Of a stretch of DNA of 64,000 bases, positions 42,353-50,273 are shown piece after piece (position 1 is the first letter of the stretch; every line of letters begins with the position of its first letter). The translations under genes were made by a program, and so were the position numbers. The stretch is from Allorhizobium paknamense. GTDB taxonomy: Bacteria; Pseudomonadota; Alphaproteobacteria; Rhizobiales; Rhizobiaceae. The stretch is taken from contig NZ_JAUSWH010000002.1 of assembly GCF_030815125.1 (NCBI RefSeq), positions 1 through 64,000 on the forward strand, written 5' to 3'. The notes under the pieces are model-generated. The model did not search any database and was not told the DNA's origin. It saw only the letters and a list, made by a program, of their open reading frames with translations.

Positions 42353-42400
42353 CATGCCGTTGGCGCGGGCCCCCTCGGCACGCGTCTCCTCCACGGCATG
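42353..42400 (-). promoter_or_regulatory. Candidate xanthine-I (NMT1 motif) riboswitch
   Basis: On the minus strand the mRNA leader of the binding-protein gene folds as follows: an 8-bp outer stem CATGCCGT (42400-42393) / ACGGCATG (42360-42353), a lopsided internal loop with GGAGGAGA on the 5' side and CCA on the 3' side, an inner stem CGCG / CGCG (42384-42381 with 42367-42364), one mismatch, GCC / GGC, and a GAGGG loop. This size and architecture, the purine-rich loop and the location upstream of an NMT1-family gene match the known NMT1-motif RNA that binds xanthine and urate. Just after it, GATGA / TCATC encloses the GGAGG ribosome binding site. I recalled the motif without a covariance search. 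Confidence 0.62.
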
Positions 42401-42408
42401 TTGAAACC

Positions 42409-42515
42409 TAGAGCATTTCCAGGAAAAGTGCAGTCGCGGTTTTCCGTCCGGAAATGCTTAAAAACAAGAGCTTAGAGAATGTCCGATGAACACCTGTTCA
42501 TCGGACATTCTCTAG
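42409..42515. repeat. Two-hairpin intergenic repeat, family C copy 2
   Basis: The left hairpin joins AGAGCATTTCCAGGAAAAGT with GGTTTTCCGTCCGGAAATGC. The right hairpin is a perfect 18-bp stem, 42475-42492 with 42495-42512 (GAGAATGTCCGATGAACA), and a CC loop. It sits between guaD and the riboswitch-controlled ABC operon, so on the minus strand it follows guaD and could end or process its transcript. Confidence 0.8.
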
Positions 42516-42604
42516 TGTTAACACATCAAGCTTTCAGTCAGCTTTCAGAGAAATGCGTGGTGTGAAAGGTTGTGGGCTTGCTGCCTTGAAAAGGATAAAA
42601 GCCG

Positions 42605-43906
42605 CTATTGCGGCTTGCTCGCCACGCCTGCCACGTAGGTTTCCACCACAACCCGGTCGTCGCCCAGTGTCTGCATCAGGAAAAGCTCCTCATGCAAGGC
42701 GTTGACCGCCTCCATCTTCAGCGCCATGGCGGGGGTGGCGCTGCTGTTCAGCACCACGAAATCGGCTTCCGTGCCGGGGTCCAGCGTGCCGATTTTCTCC
42801 ACCAGAGACAGAGCCTCGGCATTGCCGCGCGTCATGTGCCAGAAGCTTTCCAGCGGATTGAGCCTTTCCCCCAGCAATTGCTGGATCTTGTAGGCCTCAT
42901 CCAGCGTGCGGAGCATCGAATAGCTGGTGCCGCCGCCAATATCGGTGGCAAGCGCCACGCGCACCGGCTTCTCCCGCCGCTGGATCAGCTTCAGCGGAAA
43001 GAGGCCGGAGCCGAGAAAGAGATTTGAGGTGGGGCAGTGCACGGCCACGCATCCCGTTTCCGACAGCACATCGGCCTCGCGTTCTGAGAGGTGAATGGCA
43101 TGGCCGAACAGGGTCTTTTTGCCGAGCAGGCCGTAGCGGGCGTAGACATCGGTATAGTCTTCGGCTTCCGGGTAGAGCGAGGCGGTGAAATCGATCTCCT
43201 CGCGATTTTCCGAAAGATGGGTCTGGATATGCAGGCCGGGAAATTCCGCCGCCAGCGCCTGCACCTTTTCCATCTGCTCCGGCGTGGAGGTAATGGCAAA
43301 ACGCGGGGTGATGGCCACCAGATTGCGGGCGCGGCCATGCCAGCTTTCGATAAGCTCGCGCGTCTCGTCATAGCCCGATTGCGGGGTATCGATCAGGCCC
43401 TGCGGGGCATTGCGGTCCATCATCACCTTGCCGGCGATCATGCGGGTGCCGCGCCTTGCGCTTTCGGCAAAGAAAGCATCCGCAGACGTCTTGTGCACGG
43501 AGCAATAGGCCACCGCCGTCGTGGTGCCCTGGCGCAGGAATTCATCGAAGAAATGCGTGGCGATCCGTTCCGCATGCGCGGTTTCCACGAAGCGGCACTC
43601 CTCCGGGAAGGTGTAGGTGTTCAGCCATTCCAGCAGATTGGCGGCATAGGAGCCGATCACCTGCATTTGCGGGAAATGCACATGACAATCGATGAAACCG
43701 GGCAGGATGAGATGCGGGCGGTGATCGATCTCGATCACGTCCTCACCGGCGGGCTTGACGCTATCGTAAGCGCCGCTGGCGAGGATGACGCCGTTTTCCA
43801 GGAGAAGCGCGCCATCGGTTTCATAGAGATAGCTCTCCCGGTCCGTGATGTGCTGCGGTTGGCGGTGGAAGGAGAGGAGGCGGCCACGGATCAGGGTTTT
43901 GGTCAT
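42605..43906 (-). CDS. guaD: Guanine deaminase
   Basis: This 433-residue amidohydrolase shows the guanine deaminase pattern: the zinc motif PGFIDCHVHFPQMQVIGSYA, LLEWLNTYTFPEECRF, FLRQGTTTAVAYCSVH, IQTHLSENREEI, FGHAIHLSEREADVLSETGC and ATDIGGGTSYSMLRTLDEAY. It converts guanine to xanthine, feeding XdhABC. The gene lies 13 bp after puuD on the same strand, forming an operon. Length is normal. Confidence 0.95.
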   Translation of the reverse strand: MTKTLIRGRLLSFHRQPQHITDRESYLYETDGALLLENGVILASGAYDSVKPAGEDVIEIDHRPHLILPGFIDCHVHFPQMQVIGSYAANLLEWLNTYTFPEECRFVETAHAERIATHFFDEFLRQGTTTAVAYCSVHKTSADAFFAESARRGTRMIAGKVMMDRNAPQGLIDTPQSGYDETRELIESWHGRARNLVAITPRFAITSTPEQMEKVQALAAEFPGLHIQTHLSENREEIDFTASLYPEAEDYTDVYARYGLLGKKTLFGHAIHLSEREADVLSETGCVAVHCPTSNLFLGSGLFPLKLIQRREKPVRVALATDIGGGTSYSMLRTLDEAYKIQQLLGERLNPLESFWHMTRGNAEALSLVEKIGTLDPGTEADFVVLNSSATPAMALKMEAVNALHEELFLMQTLGDDRVVVETYVAGVASKPQ

Positions 43907-43919
43907 GTATCTTTATCTT

Positions 43920-45158
43920 TCAGGGCTGGCTTCGCCCGTTCACGGCGCTTTCATACCAGGCCACCAGCAGGCGGCGTTCGTCCGGGGTGACCTCGGACAC
44001 ATTGCCGGGGGGCATGGCATGGCTGCGGCCTGCCTGCAAGTAAATCTCGCGGGCATGGGCGGCGATCTCGGCATCCGTCTCAAACTTCACATTCTTCGGC
44101 GGGCGGGCCAAGCCCTCCCACACGGGCTCTGCCGCATGGCACATGGAGCAGCGGGCCTGGATGACATCGCGGGCGGCACCGAAATGTGCATCCGCCATGA
44201 AACGTTCCTGAATGGGGGAGAGGCTCGCCTTTTCCGTTTTTTCTTCCGGACGCGGCACGGTGGAAAGCCACATGATGACGATGAAGATCACCGTGGTCGC
44301 CATCCAGGTCCAGATCGGCTTGCCCTTGCGGGCGTGAACCGTGTTGAACCAATGGCGGATGGTGACGCCCATCAGGAACACCAGCGCGGCGATGACCCAG
44401 TTATAGGCTGTCGCAAAGGCCAGCGGGTAGTGGTTGGAGAGCATGAAGAAAATGACGGGCAGCGTCAGGTAATTGTTGTGCAGCGAGCGCTGCTTGGCGA
44501 TGCGGCCATATTTCGGGTCCGGTGTGCGTCCGGCGATCAGATCCGCCACCACGATGCGCTGGTTGGGCATGATGATGAAGAACACATTGGCCGACATGAT
44601 GGTGGCGGTGAAGGCCCCGAGATGCAGGAAGGCGGCGCGGCCGGTGAACACCTGCGTATAGCCCCAGGCCATAGCGACCAGCACGCAGTAAAGCAGGATC
44701 ATCAGCCCCCAGGTATTGTTGCCGATGGGGGATTTGCACAGGAGATCGTAACAGATCCAGCCGATGGAGAGCGAAACGATGGAGATGAGAATGGCCTGCC
44801 ACGGCTCCAGCGGCAGCACATGCCGGTCGATCAGGAAGAGATCGGCGCCGCCGTAATAGACCACGCACATCATGGCAAAGCCGGAAAGCCAGGTGAAATA
44901 GCTCTCCCATTTGAACCAGGTCAGATGCTCCGGCATGGAGGCGGGCGCCACCAGATATTTCTGGATATGGTAGAAGCCGCCGCCATGCACCTGCCATTCC
45001 TCGCCATAGGCCCCCACCGGCAGGCCGGGACGCTTCACCAGCCCCAGATCCAGCGCGATGAAATAGAAGGAAGAGCCGATCCACGCGACCGCCGTGATGA
45101 CGTGCAGCCAGCGCACCGCAAAGGCAACCCATTCCCAGGCTATGGCGAATTCATACAT
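43920..45158 (-). CDS. puuD: Membrane-bound urate hydroxylase with C-terminal cytochrome c domain
   Basis: The 412-residue protein begins MYEFAIAWEWVAFAVRWLHV and has about eight transmembrane helices in its first 300 residues (for example FAMMCVVYYGGADLFLID, LPVIFFMLSNHYP). The C-terminal ~100 residues form a cytochrome c domain with haem motif CSMCHAAEPVWEG and a distal methionine in AGRSHAMPPGNV. PuuD oxidises urate to 5-hydroxyisourate and passes electrons to the respiratory chain, replacing soluble uricase, of which none is seen here. I chose the ATG at 45158 because it has a GGAACCTG upstream and the family start. A family C repeat lies upstream; guaD is downstream. Confidence 0.95.
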   Translation of the reverse strand: MYEFAIAWEWVAFAVRWLHVITAVAWIGSSFYFIALDLGLVKRPGLPVGAYGEEWQVHGGGFYHIQKYLVAPASMPEHLTWFKWESYFTWLSGFAMMCVVYYGGADLFLIDRHVLPLEPWQAILISIVSLSIGWICYDLLCKSPIGNNTWGLMILLYCVLVAMAWGYTQVFTGRAAFLHLGAFTATIMSANVFFIIMPNQRIVVADLIAGRTPDPKYGRIAKQRSLHNNYLTLPVIFFMLSNHYPLAFATAYNWVIAALVFLMGVTIRHWFNTVHARKGKPIWTWMATTVIFIVIMWLSTVPRPEEKTEKASLSPIQERFMADAHFGAARDVIQARCSMCHAAEPVWEGLARPPKNVKFETDAEIAAHAREIYLQAGRSHAMPPGNVSEVTPDERRLLVAWYESAVNGRSQP

Positions 45159-45188
45159 GACAGGTTCCTTGTTCCCGCATCTTTCTCG

Positions 45189-45292
45189 GAGCGCTTTTCG
45201 ATCTGATGGAATCAGAGTGGCGCTCTTACTTTTTGTTTCTCCGCATTTCCGGACGGAAAACCGCGACGGCGCTTTTCCCCGAAATGCTTTAG
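45189..45292. repeat. Two-hairpin intergenic repeat, family C copy 4 (inverted)
   Basis: The order is reversed: first a variable hairpin GAGCGC...GGCGCTC enclosing CTGAT / ATCAG, then GCATTTCCGGACGGAAAACC with GCGCTTTTCCCCGAAATGC. The variable arm resembles the right part of the family D element at 58300-58402, showing that elements share modules. It lies between puuD and the sulfotransferase gene. Confidence 0.7.
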
Positions 45293-45379
45293 GCTCACAT
45301 TGCAGAATTCTTGACGTCAAGAAAAGTGGGATCGCCCATCCGGCGGTATTATTTTGTGCGTGGCTGAAAAATGGGCGTT

Positions 45380-47104
45380 TCAGCCTGTTTCCGTCAGCCC
45401 TGCTTCGGCGAGGATTTCGATCATCGGGCCGAGGTGCTGGCGGTAATGCTGCGTCTTGCGGTCACGACCGCTATACATGCCCTGGCGCACCTGAGCGCTG
45501 CTCAGGGTCTTCACCGGCCGGTCTGAAAGGTGGAAGTCAAGGCAGCGCCGGTCGAAGGGCAGGCCGCAGAAATCCAGCAGGCGCCGCGTTTCGGCCTCCT
45601 GGTTTTCCGTCAGGTCTTCATAGGAAAAGATCAGCACGTCATCGGGAAACAGGCGCTGCCACTGATCGCCAAGCTGCCGCTCGGCCACGATATAGCGCGC
45701 GGTATCCGCCAGATCGTAACCATAGACCGTGCCCTGGCTGGGGAAGTAGGTGGAATAGATCGCAAAGCCATTGGCCAGCGCATCGCGCCGGGTGATGACG
45801 ATCTTCGCCTTCGGAAAGATCAGCCGGATGAAACCCACCCAGAGCAGGTTGATCGGCATCTTGTCGGCAATGCGCCTGCCATCGGCCTTGGCCCGCAGCG
45901 GTGCAAGATAGGCTTCGCCCGCAGCGCTCAGCATGTCTGCCCGGAGATTGGCGGGGCCGCGCGGTGCGCTGCGGTCCGGTTCGCCCTTATCCTGGAAGCA
46001 CTCCGGGAAAAACCGGGCGATCACATGGCTCAGGCTTTCCAGCTCGCCTGCGCCGTAGATGTCCGGATGGCTCGCCAGGATCTGCTCGGTCAGGCTGGTG
46101 CCGGAGCGCGGCAGGCCGGTGATGAAAACCGGCGCTTCCTGTCTCGGCGAAAGCCCGCAATGGCTGGCCACAAGCTCCGGCGTAAACAGCGCGCGCATCG
46201 CCTTGATCAGCGCAAGATCATCCTCCAGCCGGTAGGCCGGAAATTCGAGGCGGCGCAGGGTGTTTGCCTGCGCCAGATAAGGGAAGGCCGCCTCATGCTG
46301 CTTCGTTTCATCCAGCGCCTTGAAGAGTGCAAAGCCGAGCTTCAATTGCCGCGCGGGTGCATCCGCAAGCCTTTCGTAAAGCGCCTGCATGGTGGCAATG
46401 CGCGGCTCGCCTGGCTGGTATTTCTGCAGCATGCCGGAGAGCAGGAAGACATCGCTGTTGTCGGGATCGATCTCCAGGGCACGGTCATAGGCAGCCTTCG
46501 CCTCTTCCGTCCGGCCCAGACCCTGCAAGGTCTGGCCGAGATAGAACCAGGCGGTAAAATCCGACGCTGCGGCCTCTGTGGCGCGGCGGGCAAATTCAAG
46601 AGCGGCCTCGAATTCTCCCTCCATCAGCGCCCGGAAGGTGGTTTCGTTGAGGGCTTCGAGATGGTCTGGCGCAAGCGCCAGCACGGCGTGATAGGCCCTG
46701 TCAGCCTCCGCAGCCTGTCCCAAGCGTTTGAGCGCGCGGGCAAAGGCGAGACGTGTGGCAAGATCGTCATGCCCGCTTTCAATCGCTGCCCGAAAATGGC
46801 GGGCCGCTTCGCTCCATTGGCCTGAGGCCGCCAGAACCTGCCCCTTGCGGGCCAAGAGCGCAGGCGTTGCCTCAAGGCTCAGCGCCTGATCCAGCAGCTC
46901 GCAGGCGGTCTGATGGTCGTGAAGGGCAATCGCCACATCCGCAAGGCTGGCGGAGGCCTTGTGAGCCACGGTGATCATCTGCTGCGCCTGCGCTCGCTGT
47001 TCGGGCTGAAGCCGGTCCAGTCCCAGCGTCAAGGCCTGCCGCGCCGCTGCATAAATCGGGGCGAGCTTCTGCCGTTGCGCTGCAAGAACGGAATGATCTG
47101 CCAT
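45380..47104 (-). CDS. TPR protein fused to a sulfotransferase domain
   Basis: Residues ~1-250 of this 574-residue protein are tetratricopeptide repeats (for example ATRLAFARALKRLGQAAEAD and AKAAYDRALEIDPDNSDVFL). The C-terminal ~300 residues are a sulfotransferase: the PAPS-binding loop APVFITGLPRSGTSLTEQIL, and PKAKIVITRRDALANGFAIY with the 3'-phosphate contact arginines. Such fusions transfer sulfate from PAPS to protein or glycan substrates; the substrate is unknown. I chose the ATG at 47104 (MADHSVLAAQRQ). It lies between xdhC and puuD on the same strand. Confidence 0.85.
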   Translation of the reverse strand: MADHSVLAAQRQKLAPIYAAARQALTLGLDRLQPEQRAQAQQMITVAHKASASLADVAIALHDHQTACELLDQALSLEATPALLARKGQVLAASGQWSEAARHFRAAIESGHDDLATRLAFARALKRLGQAAEADRAYHAVLALAPDHLEALNETTFRALMEGEFEAALEFARRATEAAASDFTAWFYLGQTLQGLGRTEEAKAAYDRALEIDPDNSDVFLLSGMLQKYQPGEPRIATMQALYERLADAPARQLKLGFALFKALDETKQHEAAFPYLAQANTLRRLEFPAYRLEDDLALIKAMRALFTPELVASHCGLSPRQEAPVFITGLPRSGTSLTEQILASHPDIYGAGELESLSHVIARFFPECFQDKGEPDRSAPRGPANLRADMLSAAGEAYLAPLRAKADGRRIADKMPINLLWVGFIRLIFPKAKIVITRRDALANGFAIYSTYFPSQGTVYGYDLADTARYIVAERQLGDQWQRLFPDDVLIFSYEDLTENQEAETRRLLDFCGLPFDRRCLDFHLSDRPVKTLSSAQVRQGMYSGRDRKTQHYRQHLGPMIEILAEAGLTETG

Positions 47105-47165
47105 GCTGAACCCTGCCTGTCTGAATGTCTCCCATCGCCAATAGGATAGCGAGCCTGCCCCAGGC

Positions 47166-47924
47166 TCACCTGAGGAGGCGTTGTAAAAGCTCCGCCGCCA
47201 CCAGTGCTGCAATCACCGCCGGGCGTTTGTCGCGGACGGCGCTGGCGCCAATCGGCAGGATCAGCCGGTCAAGATCCACGGTGTCGCGGTCTTCCTCCCG
47301 CAGCCAGCTTGCAAAGCGCGCCCGCTTGGTGGCCGAGCCAATCATGCCAATATAGGCGAGATCCTCTCGGGCAAGGGCGGCGCGGCCAATCAGAAAATCC
47401 TGCGCATGATCATGTGTCACGATCACCGCCGCACCGCCGGCGGGAAGAGCGGCAATCTCCGCTTCCGGCAGGGCTGTGCGGCAAAAAGCAATGCCCGGCG
47501 GCAAAATCGGGTCCGGCTCGTTGCGGCTGTCGATCAGCCGGATGCGAAGCGGCAGGGGCGAAAGCGCCAGCGCCAGCGCCAGCCCGACATGGCCTGCTCC
47601 GAAAATGAAGACGGCAGGATTGGCCGCCGCTTCCGCCGCCAGCCGTGCCTCAAGTGAAGCCTGGCGCTCCGGTGTCAGCCGCTCCAGCGCAAGCCGCACC
47701 CGTCCGCCGCAGCACTGGCCGATTTCCGGTCCCAGCGGCACATCCATTTCGGCATGGTCTTCGCCGCTCACCAGCAGGTAGCGGGCCTTCTCAATGGCCA
47801 TCCACTCCAATTGCCCGCCACCGATGGTGCCTTCTACGCTCACGTTATCCACCACCATAAAGGCCCCGGCCTCCCGCGGCGTAGACCCTTTGGCTTCGGT
47901 GATGGTGATGAGGATGCGCCCCAT
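47166..47924 (-). CDS. xdhC: Xanthine dehydrogenase accessory protein XdhC
   Basis: This 252-residue protein has the XdhC/CoxI pattern: TEAKGSTPREAGAFMVV, EGTIGGGQLEW, GPEIGQCCGGRVRLALERL and the Rossmann segment VFIFGAGHVGLALALAL, then AVIVTHDHAQDFLIGRAAL and YIGMIGSATKRARF. It delivers the sulfurated molybdenum cofactor to XdhB. The ATG at 47924 overlaps the stop of xdhB (TGATG), which fixes translational coupling; the N-terminus is slightly shorter than in many family members. Confidence 0.92.
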   Translation of the reverse strand: MGRILITITEAKGSTPREAGAFMVVDNVSVEGTIGGGQLEWMAIEKARYLLVSGEDHAEMDVPLGPEIGQCCGGRVRLALERLTPERQASLEARLAAEAAANPAVFIFGAGHVGLALALALSPLPLRIRLIDSRNEPDPILPPGIAFCRTALPEAEIAALPAGGAAVIVTHDHAQDFLIGRAALAREDLAYIGMIGSATKRARFASWLREEDRDTVDLDRLILPIGASAVRDKRPAVIAALVAAELLQRLLR

Positions 47925-50263
47925 CACACTCCCGCCTTCAGCCTTTCCACGGCCATCAGCACCCGTTCCGGGGTGGCGGGGGCGTCGAGGCGGGGGCAGA
48001 GGCGGTAATCGGCAACGCTGGCCACCGCCATGGAGAGAGCCTCCAGCACGGAGATGGCCAGCATGAAGGGCGGCTCGCCCACCGCCTTGGAGCGGCCAAT
48101 GGTGGGTTCTGAGTTTTGCGACCATTCCGCCAGTTGCACGTTGAAGATCTTCGGGCGGTCGGAGGCGAGGGGGATCTTGTAGGTTGAGGGCGCGTGGGTG
48201 CGCAGCCGCCCCTTGCCATCCCACCACAATTCCTCCGTGGTCAGCCAGCCCATGCCCTGCACGAAGCCGCCTTCGATCTGGCCGATATCGATGGCCGGGT
48301 TCAGCGAGTGGCCCACATCGTGCAGAATATCGGTGCGCTCCATCAGATATTCGCCGGTCAGCGTATCGATGGAGACTTCCGAGCAGGATGCGCCATAGGC
48401 GAAATAATAGAAGGGCGTGCCACGACCGGAAGCCCGGTCCCAGTGGATCTTCGGCGTCTTGTAGAAACCCGCGGCGGAAAGCTGCACGCGGGCAAGATAG
48501 GCTTCCCTGATGAAATCCGGGAAGGGGATTTCTTCTGCGCCCACCCGCACCCGGTTGGGCAAAAACACGACGTCGGCCGGGGATACGCCCCATTTTTCGG
48601 CAGCGAAAGCGATGAGCCGCTCCTTGATCTGCCGCACGGCATCGTAGGCGGCCATCCCGTTCAGGTCGGAACCGGAAGAGGCGGCGGTGGCGGAGGTGTT
48701 GGGCACTTTGCCGGTGGTGGTGGCGGTGATCTTCACCTTGTCGATATCCACCTGGAAGCCATCGGCAATCACCTGGGCGACCTTGGTGTAAAGGCCCTGG
48801 CCCATTTCCGTGCCGCCGTGGTTGAGGTGAATGGAGCCATCCTGATAGACATGCACCAGCGCGCCCGCCTGATTATAGGCGGTCATGGTGAAGGAAATCC
48901 CGAACTTCACCGGCGTCAGCGCAATGCCCTTTTTGATGACGGGGCTCGTGCGGTTGAAATCGATGATCGCGCTCCGCCGCGCCTGATAATCCGACGAGGC
49001 CTCAAGCTCCGCCACCACGCGGGCAATGACATTGTCCTCCACCTGCTGGTGATAGGGGGTGAGATCGCGGCCCGAGCCCTTCTCGCCATAGAAATTGGCC
49101 TTGCGCACCTCCAGCGGGTCCTTGCCCAGCGCATAGGCGATTTCCTCGATCACCCGTTCCGCGCCCAGCATGCCCTGCGGCCCGCCAAAGCCGCGATAGG
49201 CGGTGTTGGAGACGGTATGGGTTTTCAGCGGCTGCGAAGTCAGCTTCACATGCGGGTAGAAATAGCTGGAATCGGCGTGAAACAGTGCCCGGTCCGTCAC
49301 CGGGCCGGAGAGGTCGGAGGAATAGCCGCAGCGGGCGGCATAATTGGCCTCGATGGCGTGGATGCGGCCGTCATCGTCAAAGGCCACATCGAAATCCATC
49401 TTGAAATCATGCCGCTTGCCGGTGATCGACATGTCCTCGTCGCGGTCCGGGCGGAATTTCACGGCGCGGTTCAGCTTCTTGGCGGCAAGCGCTGCAAGGG
49501 CGGCAAACTGGTTGCCCTGGGTTTCCTTGCCGCCGAAGCCGCCGCCCATGCGCCGCACATTCACGGTAATGGCGTGGGAGGGGATATTCAGCACATGGCC
49601 GACAATATGCTGGATTTCCGAGGGGTGCTGAGTAGAGGACCAGACGGTGACATCGTCATCCTCACCGGGAATGGCCAGCGCAATATGGCTTTCCAGATAG
49701 AAATGCTCCTGCCCGCCGATGCGCATGCTGCTTTTCAGCCGGTGCGGAGCCTTGTCGAGTTCCGTTTCCGGCTCGCCGCGCTTCAGCACCATGCCGGGGG
49801 TCACGAGCGGTGCGCCGTTTTCAAGCGCGCCGTCAATATCGGTCCAGAAGGGCAGGTCGCGATAGTCCACCTTGGCCAGGCGCGCCGCCTTGCGGGCGGC
49901 ATCGCGGGTTTCGGCAATCACGGCAAAGAGCGTCTGGCCGTGAAATTCCACCCTGTCATGGGCAATCAGCGGCTCGTCATGACGGCCACCGGAGGAGACA
50001 TCGTTGACGCCGGGAATATCCTTGGCCGTCAGTACCGCCACCACGCCGGGATAGGCTTCGACGGCGGAAAGATCGATGGAGACGATTTCCGCATGCGCCC
50101 GGTCGGCAAGACCGAGCCCGCCATGCAGAAGGCCGGCGGGTTCTGGAATATCGTCAATATATTCCGCCGTGCCTGACACATGCTTGTGGGCGGAGTCGTG
50201 CCGGAGCGACTGGTGCATCGGGCCTTTGATATAGGCATTGGTTTCGTAAGTCGGCTTATCCAT
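47924..50263 (-). CDS. xdhB: Xanthine dehydrogenase large (molybdopterin) subunit
   Basis: This 779-residue subunit carries the molybdenum cofactor and oxidises hypoxanthine and xanthine to urate. Signature parts are HDSAHKHVSGTAEYIDDIPE near the start, MGGGFGGKETQGNQFAALAA, AYRGFGGPQGMLGAERVIEE with the substrate arginine, GGTEMGQGLYTKVAQVIADG, TAASSGSDLNGMAAYDAV and the catalytic glutamate in KAVGEPPFMLAIS. The ATG at 50263 starts 10 bp after the xdhA stop. The order xdhA, xdhB, xdhC is that of known operons. Confidence 0.96.
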   Translation of the reverse strand: MDKPTYETNAYIKGPMHQSLRHDSAHKHVSGTAEYIDDIPEPAGLLHGGLGLADRAHAEIVSIDLSAVEAYPGVVAVLTAKDIPGVNDVSSGGRHDEPLIAHDRVEFHGQTLFAVIAETRDAARKAARLAKVDYRDLPFWTDIDGALENGAPLVTPGMVLKRGEPETELDKAPHRLKSSMRIGGQEHFYLESHIALAIPGEDDDVTVWSSTQHPSEIQHIVGHVLNIPSHAITVNVRRMGGGFGGKETQGNQFAALAALAAKKLNRAVKFRPDRDEDMSITGKRHDFKMDFDVAFDDDGRIHAIEANYAARCGYSSDLSGPVTDRALFHADSSYFYPHVKLTSQPLKTHTVSNTAYRGFGGPQGMLGAERVIEEIAYALGKDPLEVRKANFYGEKGSGRDLTPYHQQVEDNVIARVVAELEASSDYQARRSAIIDFNRTSPVIKKGIALTPVKFGISFTMTAYNQAGALVHVYQDGSIHLNHGGTEMGQGLYTKVAQVIADGFQVDIDKVKITATTTGKVPNTSATAASSGSDLNGMAAYDAVRQIKERLIAFAAEKWGVSPADVVFLPNRVRVGAEEIPFPDFIREAYLARVQLSAAGFYKTPKIHWDRASGRGTPFYYFAYGASCSEVSIDTLTGEYLMERTDILHDVGHSLNPAIDIGQIEGGFVQGMGWLTTEELWWDGKGRLRTHAPSTYKIPLASDRPKIFNVQLAEWSQNSEPTIGRSKAVGEPPFMLAISVLEALSMAVASVADYRLCPRLDAPATPERVLMAVERLKAGV

Positions 50264-50273
50264 GGGTCTGGTC

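Noticed and set aside
48194..50176. 660-codon frame antisense to xdhB
   Set aside because: xdhB has every molybdopterin-subunit motif; the antisense frame is a shadow.
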